The notes under the pieces: generated by a model
The model's database searches: none
Told to the model about the DNA's origin: nothing
Seen by the model: the letters and a program-made list of their open reading frames with translations, nothing else
Made by a program: the position numbers and the translations under genes
In this document: positions 32,082 through 39,678 of the stretch, piece by piece
How positions within the stretch are numbered: position 1 is the stretch's first letter
Layout: each line of letters begins with the position of its first letter
Source: DASXRC01 sp036506495
Lineage (GTDB): Bacteria; Actinomycetota; Actinomycetes; Mycobacteriales; Micromonosporaceae
Direction of reading: 5' to 3'
NCBI GenBank assembly: GCA_036506495.1
Contig: DASXRQ010000152.1
Coordinates: 22,819-86,818, forward strand
DNA length: 64,000 nucleotides

Positions 32082-33608
32082 GTGAAGCAGGTCCGGCCCC
32101 GCACCGTCATCGTCCTCGCGGCCGGCGAGGGCAAGCGGATGAAGTCGGCGCTGCCCAAGGTCCTGCACCCGCTGCTCGGTCGCAGCCTGCTCGGGCATGT
32201 GCTCGCCGCGGCCGAGCCGCTCGGCGCCGAGCTGACTCTGGTCGTGGTCGGCGTCGGCGCGGACCGGGTGAGCGAGCACCTGTCGGCCATCGCCCCGGAC
32301 GCCACCCCCGTGCTGCAGGCCAAGCAGCGCGGCACCGGCCACGCCGTCCGTCTCGCCCTGGACGCCGTCGCCGACGCGGACGGCACGGTCGTGGTTCTCA
32401 ACGGCGACGTCCCGCTGCTACGCGCGGAGACGCTCACCGCCCTCGTCTCGGACCATGAGGCGACCGGCGTGGCCGCCACTGTGCTCGCCGCCGAGGTGCC
32501 CGACCCGACCGGGTTGGGCCGGATCGTGCGCGGCCCCAGTGGTGGCCTCGAAAGAATCGTGGAGGAGCGCGACGCCACCCACGCCGAGCGGGCGCTCACC
32601 GAGATCAACGCGGGCATTTACGCCTTCGAGGCGGCGGTCCTGCGCGAGGCGCTCGGCAAGCTGTCGAGCGACAACGACCAGGGCGAGGAGTACCTGACCG
32701 ACGTCTTCGGGCTGCTCGTCGCGGCCGGTGCCGCGGTCGGCGTCCACGTCGCGGATGACCCGGCCGAGACCCTGGGATGTAACGACCGCGCTGAGCTGGC
32801 GCGGCTGCGGACGCTCCTTCGCGACCGCATCAACGCCGCGTGGATGCGGGACGGTGTCACCATTCTGGATCCGGCGACGACGTGGATCGACGTGACCGCG
32901 ACCGTTGACAGGGACGCCGTCGTCGACCAGAACACCCAGTTGGCTGGGCTGACCGCGGTCGGCGCGGGTGCCCGCGTCGGTCCGGACACCACACTCATCG
33001 ACACTGCGGTCGGCGAGGGCGCGACCGTCGTGCGCGCGCACGCGATCTGCGCCGAGATCGGCCCGCACGCCTCGGTCGGCCCGTACGCGTCGCTCCGGCC
33101 CGGCACGCGAATGGCGGCCGGGTCGAAGATCGGCACCTTTGTCGAGACCAAGAACGCGACCCTGGGCGAGGGCGCCAAGGTTCCCCACCTGACGTACGCC
33201 GGCGATGCCACCATCGGGGCGGGGGCGAACATCGGGGCGGGCACGATCTTCGCCAACTACGACGGGGTGCACAAACACCACACCACGGTCGGCGAGGCAT
33301 CGTTCATCGGCAGCGACACGGTGCTGATCGCGCCTGTCACGGTCGAGCCCGGCGCATACGTCGCGGCCGGGAGCGCGCTGTACCAGGACGTGCCGCCCGG
33401 ATCGCTCGGGGTCACCCGCGCCCGCCAGCGCAACGTCGACGGCTGGGTCGCGCGCAAGCGCGCCGGAACGCGCACCGCCGACGCGGCCGAGCGGGCGAAG
33501 CGGGCGGGTGAGGTAAGACCACCGGCCGGGCCGGACGGCTCGCCGGCGCAGGACGCCGAGCACGGTGCGGACCCGGCGCGGGGCGCGGGAGATACTGACA
33601 ACAGGTAG
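32082..33608 (+). CDS. glmU: bifunctional N-acetylglucosamine-1-phosphate uridyltransferase GlmU
   Basis: 508 residues. N-terminal pyrophosphorylase (VIVLAAGEGKRMKSALPKVL, QAKQRGTGHAVRLAL, LNGDVPLL) and C-terminal left-handed beta-helix acetyltransferase (PYASLRPGTRMAAGSKIGTF, ETKNATLGEGAKVPHLTYAG, IGAGTIFANYDGVHKH). It makes UDP-GlcNAc for peptidoglycan. A hydrophilic tail of about 45 residues extends past the core. GTG 32082 has GGGGAG upstream; prs follows after 29 bp. Confidence 0.96.
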   Translation: MKQVRPRTVIVLAAGEGKRMKSALPKVLHPLLGRSLLGHVLAAAEPLGAELTLVVVGVGADRVSEHLSAIAPDATPVLQAKQRGTGHAVRLALDAVADADGTVVVLNGDVPLLRAETLTALVSDHEATGVAATVLAAEVPDPTGLGRIVRGPSGGLERIVEERDATHAERALTEINAGIYAFEAAVLREALGKLSSDNDQGEEYLTDVFGLLVAAGAAVGVHVADDPAETLGCNDRAELARLRTLLRDRINAAWMRDGVTILDPATTWIDVTATVDRDAVVDQNTQLAGLTAVGAGARVGPDTTLIDTAVGEGATVVRAHAICAEIGPHASVGPYASLRPGTRMAAGSKIGTFVETKNATLGEGAKVPHLTYAGDATIGAGANIGAGTIFANYDGVHKHHTTVGEASFIGSDTVLIAPVTVEPGAYVAAGSALYQDVPPGSLGVTRARQRNVDGWVARKRAGTRTADAAERAKRAGEVRPPAGPDGSPAQDAEHGADPARGAGDTDNR

Positions 33609-33637
33609 GACCGCCGAGGCACGGGAGCGCGGAGCCG

Positions 33638-34618
33638 ATGGGCAGCATCGTCGCTGAAAATCGCAAGAGCCTGATGCTCTTCGCGGGGCGGGCATTCCCC
33701 GAGCTGGCACAGGAAATCGGTGAGGTGCTGGGTGTGGCGCCCACGCCGACCGAGGTGTACGACTTCGCCAATGGCGAGATCTTCGTGCGGTACGAGGAGT
33801 CGGTCCGCGGCTCCGACGCGTTCGTGGTCCAGTCGATCACGGAGGGCGTCAACAAGTGGGTGATGGAGACCCTGATCATGATCGACGCGCTGAAGCGCGG
33901 ATCGGCCAAGCGCATCACCGTCGTCGCGCCCTTCTACCCGTACGCCAGGCAGGACAAGAAGCACCGCGGCCGCGAGCCCATTTCCGCGCGCCTGGTCGCG
34001 GATCTGCTGAAGACCGCCGGCGCCAACCGCATCCTGACGGTCGACCTGCACACCGCGCAGATCCAGGGCTTCTTCGACGGGCCGGTGGACCACCTGTTCG
34101 CGATGGACGTGCTCGCCGGATACGTGGAGCGCCGGTACGCCGGCCGCCCGATGGCCGTGGTCGCCCCAGACTCGGGTCGGGTGCGGGTGGCCGAGCGGTG
34201 GACCGACCGGTTGGGCGGTTGCCCGCTGGCGTTCATCCACAAGACGCGCGATCCGCTGCAGCCGAACCAGGTCGTGGCGAACCGCGTGGTCGGCGACGTC
34301 GAGGGTCGGGTGTGCCTGATCGTCGACGACATGATCGACACCGGTGGCACGATCTGCAAGGCCGCGGACATCCTGTTCGCCGCGGGCGCCGCGGACGTGC
34401 TGGTCGCGGCGACGCACGCGGTGCTGTCCGACCCGGCCACCGAGCGGCTGAAGAACAGCCGGATCAGCGAGGTCGTGGTCACCAATACGCTGCCGCTCCC
34501 ACCCGAGAAGCGGCTCGACAAGATCACCGTGCTGTCGATCGCGCCGCTGCTGGCGCGCGCCATCCGCGAGGTGTTCGACGACGGCTCGGTGACCACCCTG
34601 TTCGGCGGCCTGAGCTGA
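33638..34618 (+). CDS. prs: ribose-phosphate pyrophosphokinase
   Basis: 326 residues; makes PRPP from ribose 5-phosphate and ATP. LMLFAGRAFPELAQEIGEVL, FYPYARQDKKHRGREPIS, DLHTAQIQGFFDGPVDHLF (metal and ATP site), VAPDSGRVRVAERWTDRLGG and the PRPP loop LIVDDMIDTGGTICKA are diagnostic. Follows glmU on the same strand, as in most actinobacteria. Confidence 0.96.
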   Translation: MGSIVAENRKSLMLFAGRAFPELAQEIGEVLGVAPTPTEVYDFANGEIFVRYEESVRGSDAFVVQSITEGVNKWVMETLIMIDALKRGSAKRITVVAPFYPYARQDKKHRGREPISARLVADLLKTAGANRILTVDLHTAQIQGFFDGPVDHLFAMDVLAGYVERRYAGRPMAVVAPDSGRVRVAERWTDRLGGCPLAFIHKTRDPLQPNQVVANRVVGDVEGRVCLIVDDMIDTGGTICKAADILFAAGAADVLVAATHAVLSDPATERLKNSRISEVVVTNTLPLPPEKRLDKITVLSIAPLLARAIREVFDDGSVTTLFGGLS

Positions 34619-34857
34619 GCCAGCGGCCGGGACGCCGAGTGCGAGCGGCCGCAACCGCTCGGGTACACTGACCCGGTTGCCACGGCGAGGGTGCCCTGCG
34701 GGTTGCTGCCGGGCGGTCGCACAGATCGCACGCGCGAGCCGCGCGAGGCACCGTGATCGGCGCGGTGCTCCGGGCAGTACGCAAGGACGTTGGGGCCCGT
34801 GTTGTCTCCCTCGCCCGGCACCGCAGCAGCCATCTGAGGATCGAGCAGGAGTCTCCC

Positions 34858-35541
34858 GTGTCCGAGGTAAAGATCAGCGCCGAGCCGCGTACCGAGTTCG
34901 GCAAGGGCGGTGCCCGCCGTACCCGCCGGGCCGGCAAGGTGCCCGCCGTGCTGTACGGCCACGGCGAGAAGCCCAAACACATCGCGCTGCCAGCCCGCGA
35001 GTTCGCCGCGGCGATCCGGCACGGCGGCACCAACCAGGTCTTCAGCATCGAGATCACCGACGGCACGCAGGTGCTGGCGCTGGCGAAGGCCATCCAGCGG
35101 GACCCGATCAAGGACAGCTTCGAGCACGTCGACCTCATCCTGATCCGCCGGGGTGAGAAGGTGACGGTCGAGATCCCGGTCCAGCTGATCGGCGAGCCGG
35201 CCAGGGAGACGCTCGTCATGACCGAGCACGCCACGATCGCCGTCACCGCCGACGCGATGCGCATCCCCGACCACCTCGAGGTGTCGATCGCGGGTCTCGA
35301 AGCCGGCACGCACGTGACTGCCGGCCAGATCGAACTGCCGAACGGTGCCGAGCTGGCCGTCGACCGCGAACTCATCGTCGCGGTCGTGGCCGCCGCCCCG
35401 ACCGCCGAGGAGCTCGAGGCGGAGGTCGGCGAGGTCGAGGCCCCGGCCGAGGCCGAGGTGGAGGCGGAAGCGGAGGCGGAGGCCGAGGGCGTTCCGGCCG
35501 GGACGCCCGCGGCGGCGGCGGGCGAGAGCACCGAGGACTGA
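34858..35541 (+). CDS. rplY: 50S ribosomal protein L25 (CTC form)
   Basis: 227 residues; binds 5S rRNA. N-terminal L25 domain (EPRTEFGKGGARRTRRAGKV, PAVLYGHGEKPKHIAL) followed by the TL5/CTC C-terminal domain (GEKVTVEIPVQLIGEP ... VDRELIVAVVAAAP) and an alanine/glutamate tail. GTG 34858 follows AGGAG at 9 nt. The 239 bp before it hold no gene; a TACACT at 34664-34669 may be a -10 element of its own promoter. Confidence 0.94.
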   Translation: MSEVKISAEPRTEFGKGGARRTRRAGKVPAVLYGHGEKPKHIALPAREFAAAIRHGGTNQVFSIEITDGTQVLALAKAIQRDPIKDSFEHVDLILIRRGEKVTVEIPVQLIGEPARETLVMTEHATIAVTADAMRIPDHLEVSIAGLEAGTHVTAGQIELPNGAELAVDRELIVAVVAAAPTAEELEAEVGEVEAPAEAEVEAEAEAEAEGVPAGTPAAAAGESTED

Positions 35542-35559
35542 CCCGCGGCGGTACGCGAA

Positions 35560-35596
35560 GCGGCCGGCCGGCCCAAGAAACGGGCGGGCCGGCCGC
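35560..35596. terminator. GC hairpin after rplY
   Basis: GCGGCCGGCC at 35560-35569 pairs with GGCCGGCCGC at 35587-35596 across a 17-nt loop. Likely reduces read-through into pth. Between it and pth the 12-mer GGTCGACAATCA occurs twice. Confidence 0.6.
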
Positions 35597-35676
35597 GTCC
35601 GTTTGGTCGACAATCATCTCGGTCGACAATCAGGTCGGCGGACCATCATGGGTCGGCACGCAAAGGAGCCCGAGAC

Positions 35677-36267
35677 ATGGCCGAGGAGACCACGCCGTGG
35701 CTGGTGGTCGGCCTGGGCAACCCGGGGCCGGCGTACGCCAGGAACCGGCACAACGTCGGGTTCATGGTCGTCGACCTGATGGCCGACCGGATCGCGGCCA
35801 AGTTCGGCCGACACCGCCGCGCGGTGGCCGACGCGGGCGAGGGCCGGCTCGGGCTCGGCGGGCCCCGGCTCGTGCTCGCCAAGCCGATGACCTACATGAA
35901 CCTCTCCGGCGGGCCGGTCGCGGCGCTGTCCCAGTTCTACAAGGTGCCACCCGAGCGGATCGTCGCGGTGCACGACGAGCTCGACCTCCCGTATGGCCAG
36001 CTGCGCGCCAGGCTCGGCGGCGGTGAGGGCGGCCACAACGGCCTGCGGTCGATGTCGAGGTCGCTCGGGACGAAGGACTACGTGCGGGTCCGGTTCGGCA
36101 TCGGACGCCCACCGGGCCGCCAGGACCCGGCCGACTACGTGCTGTCGGACTTCTCGGCCACCGAGCGCAAAGAGCTCGAGCTCCTCGTGGACCGAGCCGC
36201 CGACCTCGCCGAGGCGGTCATCACCCGCGGCCTGGACTGGGCGCAGAACACGTACCACGCCGTCTGA
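35677..36267 (+). CDS. pth: peptidyl-tRNA hydrolase
   Basis: 196 residues; releases tRNA from stalled peptidyl-tRNA. WLVVGLGNPGPAYARNRHNV with catalytic His25, LAKPMTYMNLSGGPVAAL (Asn and Met of the site), VHDELDLPYGQLRARLGGGEGGHNGL and FGIGRPPGRQDPADYVLSDF. Placement after rplY is conserved in actinobacteria. Confidence 0.96.
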   Translation: MAEETTPWLVVGLGNPGPAYARNRHNVGFMVVDLMADRIAAKFGRHRRAVADAGEGRLGLGGPRLVLAKPMTYMNLSGGPVAALSQFYKVPPERIVAVHDELDLPYGQLRARLGGGEGGHNGLRSMSRSLGTKDYVRVRFGIGRPPGRQDPADYVLSDFSATERKELELLVDRAADLAEAVITRGLDWAQNTYHAV

Positions 36268-36402
36268 TCGCCCCGGTAATCTTTCGACAGGTGCGCGTGG
36301 ATGGTCACGGCCACGTGCGGTCCACACCGACGACATGCGTGGCGGGGGAGGGGGCCGTCGGTTGGGTCCGTCCGCGGTTACGCGCTCGATCGGGGCGTAC
36401 CG

Positions 36403-37233
36403 ATGGCGTTGACACCGCCCGTTGTGGACGGTGCGTTCGCACGCTGGCTGGCCGGGTCCGCCGGCCGGCTCCTGCTGGACACCCGCGAGGTGCTGGGGTA
36501 CGCCGACCCGCCCGCGCTGCGCGCGGCCGGCGACAAACTGGCCCACGAGCTGATCCGCACGGAGCTGGCCCGCTGGCGGCCCGCCGATGTCGTTCTGTCC
36601 GAAGAGGACAGTGAGGCCCGGCGCGACTGGTCAGGGAGCGGCCACGACCGCCCGGCGCGGCTCGACGCCGAGCGGGTGTGGATCGTCGACCCGCTCGACG
36701 GCACCCGGGAGTACGCCGAGGAGGGTCGGGTGGACTGGGCCGCCCACGTGGCGCTCTGGTCGCGGAGCTTCGCCGCCCCGCACCGGCTGGCGGCGGGCGC
36801 GGTCGCGCTGCCCGCCCAGCACCGGGTGCTCGGCACGGACTACCCGCCGGCGTACCCACCGATGAGCCCTTCCGCGTCGACGGGCGGGCCGATCCGGCTC
36901 GCCGTGAGCCGCACCCGGCCGGCGCCGTTCCTGGCTGCGGTGGCCGAGGAGCTGGGTGCGGGTCTGGTGCCGATGGGCTCTGCCGGCGCGAAGATCGCCG
37001 CCGTCGTGGGTGGGGAGGTGGACGCCTACGTGCATGCCGGCGGGCAGTACGAGTGGGACTCGGCCGCGCCGGTCGCTGTGGCCACGGCCACGGGCCTGCA
37101 CGCTTCCCGGATCGACGGATCTGCGCTGAAATACAACCAGGCCGACCCCCGGTTGCCCGATCTCGTGGTCTGCCGCAAGGACCTGGCCCCCCGGCTCCTC
37201 GCAGCGCTGCGCAGGACCGGCGGCACAATCTAG
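36403..37233 (+). CDS. cysQ: 3'(2'),5'-bisphosphate nucleotidase CysQ-like
   Basis: 276 residues of the inositol monophosphatase superfamily: VVLSEEDSEARRDW (metal Glu), VWIVDPLDGTREYAEEGRVD (DPLDGT metal motif), and the second metal Asp in YEWDSAAPVAVATATGLHAS. In sulfate assimilation it removes PAP. Its place 30 bp before cysD and cysN supports that role. ATG 36403 is used. Between pth and it, about 135 bp hold no gene. Confidence 0.92.
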   Translation: MALTPPVVDGAFARWLAGSAGRLLLDTREVLGYADPPALRAAGDKLAHELIRTELARWRPADVVLSEEDSEARRDWSGSGHDRPARLDAERVWIVDPLDGTREYAEEGRVDWAAHVALWSRSFAAPHRLAAGAVALPAQHRVLGTDYPPAYPPMSPSASTGGPIRLAVSRTRPAPFLAAVAEELGAGLVPMGSAGAKIAAVVGGEVDAYVHAGGQYEWDSAAPVAVATATGLHASRIDGSALKYNQADPRLPDLVVCRKDLAPRLLAALRRTGGTI

Positions 37234-37263
37234 GAGCTTCCTGATCGGAAAGGGCCCAAAAGC

Positions 37264-38172
37264 ATGCCGACGGCCGCCTACCGCGTCTCGCACCTGGCCG
37301 CCCTGGAGGCCGAGGCGATCTTCATCATGCGCGAGGTCGTGGCCGAGTTCGAGCGCCCGGTCCTGCTGTTCTCCGGCGGCAAGGACTCGATCGTGATGCT
37401 GCGGCTGGCGGAGAAGGCCTTCGCACCGGCTCGCGTCCCCGTCCCGGTCATGCATGTGGACACCGGGCACAACTTCGCCGAGGTGCTGACGTTCCGCGAC
37501 GCCCGGGTCGCCGAGCTGGGCCTGCAGCTGATCGTGGCGAGTGTGCCGGAGGCGCTCGAGGCCGGCCTGGTCCGTGACCCGGTCGACGGCTCCCGGAACC
37601 GCATCCAGACGCCGGTGCTGCTGGCCGCGGTGGAGAAGTACCGGTTCGACGCGCTGTTCGGCGGCGCCCGGCGCGACGAGGAGAAGGCGCGCGCCAAGGA
37701 GCGTGTGTTCAGTTTCCGGGACGAGTTCGGTCAGTGGGACCCGAAGAACCAGCGGCCCGAGCTGTGGGCGCTGTACAACGGGCGGCACCACACCGGCGAA
37801 TCCATCCGGGTCTTTCCCCTGTCGAACTGGACCGAGCTCGACGTGTGGCACTACATCGCGGCGGAGGGGCTCGCGCTGCCGAGCATCTACTACGCCCACG
37901 AGCGCGAGGTGGTCGAGCGCGACGGCATGCTGTACGCGGTCAACGAATTCCTCCCCGCCCGGGCCGGCGAAGCACCGCGCACGCAGCGCGTGCGCTACCG
38001 CACGGTCGGGGACGCCTCGTGCACCGCAGCGGTTCGCTCCGACGCGGACACCGTCGAGCTGGTCATCGAGGAGGTCGCGGCCACCCGCATCACCGAGCGC
38101 GGCGCGACCCGCGGCGACGACCGGACCAGCGAGGCTGCGATGGAGGACCGCAAGCGGGAGGGCTACTTCTGA
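37264..38172 (+). CDS. cysD: sulfate adenylyltransferase subunit 2
   Basis: 302 residues, the ATP-sulfurylase catalytic subunit that makes adenosine phosphosulfate. PP-loop LLFSGGKDSIVMLRLAEKAF, HVDTGHNFAEVLTFRD, FGGARRDEEKARAKERVFSF and IRVFPLSNWTELDVWHYIAA; the C-terminus MEDRKREGYF is the classic end. Start ATG 37264 after a GGAAAGGG site. Stop overlaps the cysN ATG by one base. Confidence 0.97.
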   Translation: MPTAAYRVSHLAALEAEAIFIMREVVAEFERPVLLFSGGKDSIVMLRLAEKAFAPARVPVPVMHVDTGHNFAEVLTFRDARVAELGLQLIVASVPEALEAGLVRDPVDGSRNRIQTPVLLAAVEKYRFDALFGGARRDEEKARAKERVFSFRDEFGQWDPKNQRPELWALYNGRHHTGESIRVFPLSNWTELDVWHYIAAEGLALPSIYYAHEREVVERDGMLYAVNEFLPARAGEAPRTQRVRYRTVGDASCTAAVRSDADTVELVIEEVAATRITERGATRGDDRTSEAAMEDRKREGYF

Positions 38173-39590
38173 TGCACCAGGGCAGCGCCGGTTCTGCCGG
38201 CTCGTCGCCGTTGGGGGGCACGTCGGGCAGCGCCGGTTCTGCCCGCTCGTCGCCGTTGGGGGGCACGTCGGGCAGCGCCGGCTCTGCCGGCTGGTCGCCG
38301 TTGAGGGGCACACGGGGGGCGAAGCCCCCCGTGGGTATGGACCTGCTGCGGTTCGCGACCGCCGGGAGTGTCGACGACGGCAAGTCGACGCTGATCGGGC
38401 GCCTGCTCTACGACACCAAGTCGCTGTTCACCGACCAGCTCGCCGCCGTGGAGGCGGCCAGCGCCGCACGTGGGGACGAGTACACCGACCTGGCGCTGCT
38501 CACCGATGGGCTCCGCGCGGAGCGGGAGCAGGGCATCACGATCGACGTGGCGTACCGCTACTTCGCCACGCCGCGGCGGAAGTTCATCATCGCCGACACG
38601 CCGGGGCACATCCAGTACACCCGGAACATGGTGACCGGGGCATCCACCGCTGACCTCGCGTTGATCCTCGTCGACGCGCGCAAGGGCCTCGTCGAGCAGT
38701 CCCGCCGGCACGCGTTCCTGTGCTCGCTGCTGCGCGTACCGCACCTCGTGTTGTGCGTGAACAAGATGGACCTCGTCGACTGGTCCGAGGTGGGCTTCGA
38801 GAAGATCCGCGACGAGTTCACGGCGTTCGCCGCGAAGCTCGAGGCGCCCGACCTATCGGTCATCCCCGTCTCCGCGCTGCACGGCGACAACATCGTGACG
38901 CGGTCTGCGAACATGCCGTGGTACCAAGGACCGTCGCTACTCCACCACCTCGAGCACGTGCACATCGCGTCGGACCGCAACCTCGTGGACGTGCGGTTCC
39001 CGGTGCAGTACGTCATCCGTCCACAGTCGATGGCGGTGACGGATTACCGGGGGTACGCCGGCCAGGTGGCCTCCGGCGTGCTCAAGCCGGGCGACGAGGT
39101 GATGGTGCTGCCGTCCGGCTTCACCACGCGGATCGCGGCGATCGACACCGCAGACGGCCCGGTCGACGAGGCCTTCCCGCCGATGTCGGTGACGGTCCGG
39201 CTGGAGGACGAGCTGGACGTGTCCCGCGGCGACATGATCTGCCGGCCGCACAACGCGCCGACGGTCGCCCAGGACATCGAGGCCATGGTCTGCTGGATGG
39301 ACGAGTCGCGACCCCTCCGGGTGGGAGGGAGGTACGCCGTCAAGCACACCACCCGCGCCGCACGAGCGATCGTGCGCGACCTGTACTACCGGCTCGACGT
39401 GAACTCGCTGCACCGCGACGAGGCCGCCGACCGCCTGTCGCTCAACGAGATCGGCCGGATCCGGCTTCGCACGACCGTGCCGCTGCTCGTCGACGAGTAC
39501 CGTCGCAACCGGACGACCGGTGGCTTCGTCATCATCGACGAGGGCACGAACCGAACGGTCGCCGCCGGCATGATCGTCGAAGCTGGATAG
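38172..39590 (+). CDS. cysN: sulfate adenylyltransferase subunit 1, with repeat-derived N-terminal extension
   Basis: 472 residues if started at ATG 38172. The GTPase core begins only at residue 56 (MDLLRFATAGSVDDGKSTL), with switch text DTPGHIQYTRNMVTGASTAD and NKMDLVDW; elongation-factor-like barrel domains follow. There is no CysC kinase domain. Residues 4-55 come from three copies of a 45-bp repeat plus a hairpin and read as Gly/Ser/Ala-rich filler. An alternative is initiation at ATG 38337, which would give the usual 417 residues but has no clear ribosome site. Confidence 0.93.
   Translation: MHQGSAGSAGSSPLGGTSGSAGSARSSPLGGTSGSAGSAGWSPLRGTRGAKPPVGMDLLRFATAGSVDDGKSTLIGRLLYDTKSLFTDQLAAVEAASAARGDEYTDLALLTDGLRAEREQGITIDVAYRYFATPRRKFIIADTPGHIQYTRNMVTGASTADLALILVDARKGLVEQSRRHAFLCSLLRVPHLVLCVNKMDLVDWSEVGFEKIRDEFTAFAAKLEAPDLSVIPVSALHGDNIVTRSANMPWYQGPSLLHHLEHVHIASDRNLVDVRFPVQYVIRPQSMAVTDYRGYAGQVASGVLKPGDEVMVLPSGFTTRIAAIDTADGPVDEAFPPMSVTVRLEDELDVSRGDMICRPHNAPTVAQDIEAMVCWMDESRPLRVGGRYAVKHTTRAARAIVRDLYYRLDVNSLHRDEAADRLSLNEIGRIRLRTTVPLLVDEYRRNRTTGGFVIIDEGTNRTVAAGMIVEAG
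38181..38315 (+). repeat. three tandem 45-bp repeats at the cysD/cysN junction
   Basis: Copies at 38181-38225, 38226-38270 and 38271-38315, each starting GGCAGCGCCGG; copies 1 and 2 differ by about one base, copy 3 by several. The length keeps the reading frame (15 residues per unit). They lie between the cysD stop and the conserved start of cysN. Confidence 0.9.
38311..38333 (+). repeat. 10-bp perfect hairpin before the cysN core
   Basis: CACGGGGGGC-GAA-GCCCCCCGTG ends the repeat array 3 bp before ATG 38337. A very stable stem in the mRNA just ahead of the likely ancestral cysN start; it would hinder initiation at 38337 and favours reading through from 38172. Confidence 0.8.
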
Positions 39591-39656
39591 GTCGCAACCT
39601 TGCGCAGGTTGGCGTGTACGGACGTCCGGACACGCCAACCTGCGCAAGGTTGCGAC
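39591..39656. terminator. 66-bp near-perfect palindrome between convergent genes
   Basis: 27-bp perfect arms (39591-39617 and 39630-39656) around a 12-nt centre that contains the palindrome CGGACGTCCG. Each arm contains a smaller palindrome, CAACCT-tgcgc-AGGTTG. It starts directly after the cysN stop and ends 22 bp before the convergent debranching gene stop. Probable two-way terminator or repetitive element. Confidence 0.75.
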
Positions 39657-39678
39657 GATCTTGGAGGCGGGCGGGCGG

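Noticed and set aside
34677..34857. Open frames in the leader of rplY as an extra gene
   Set aside because: No ribosome site or protein family; the region reads as promoter and leader of rplY.
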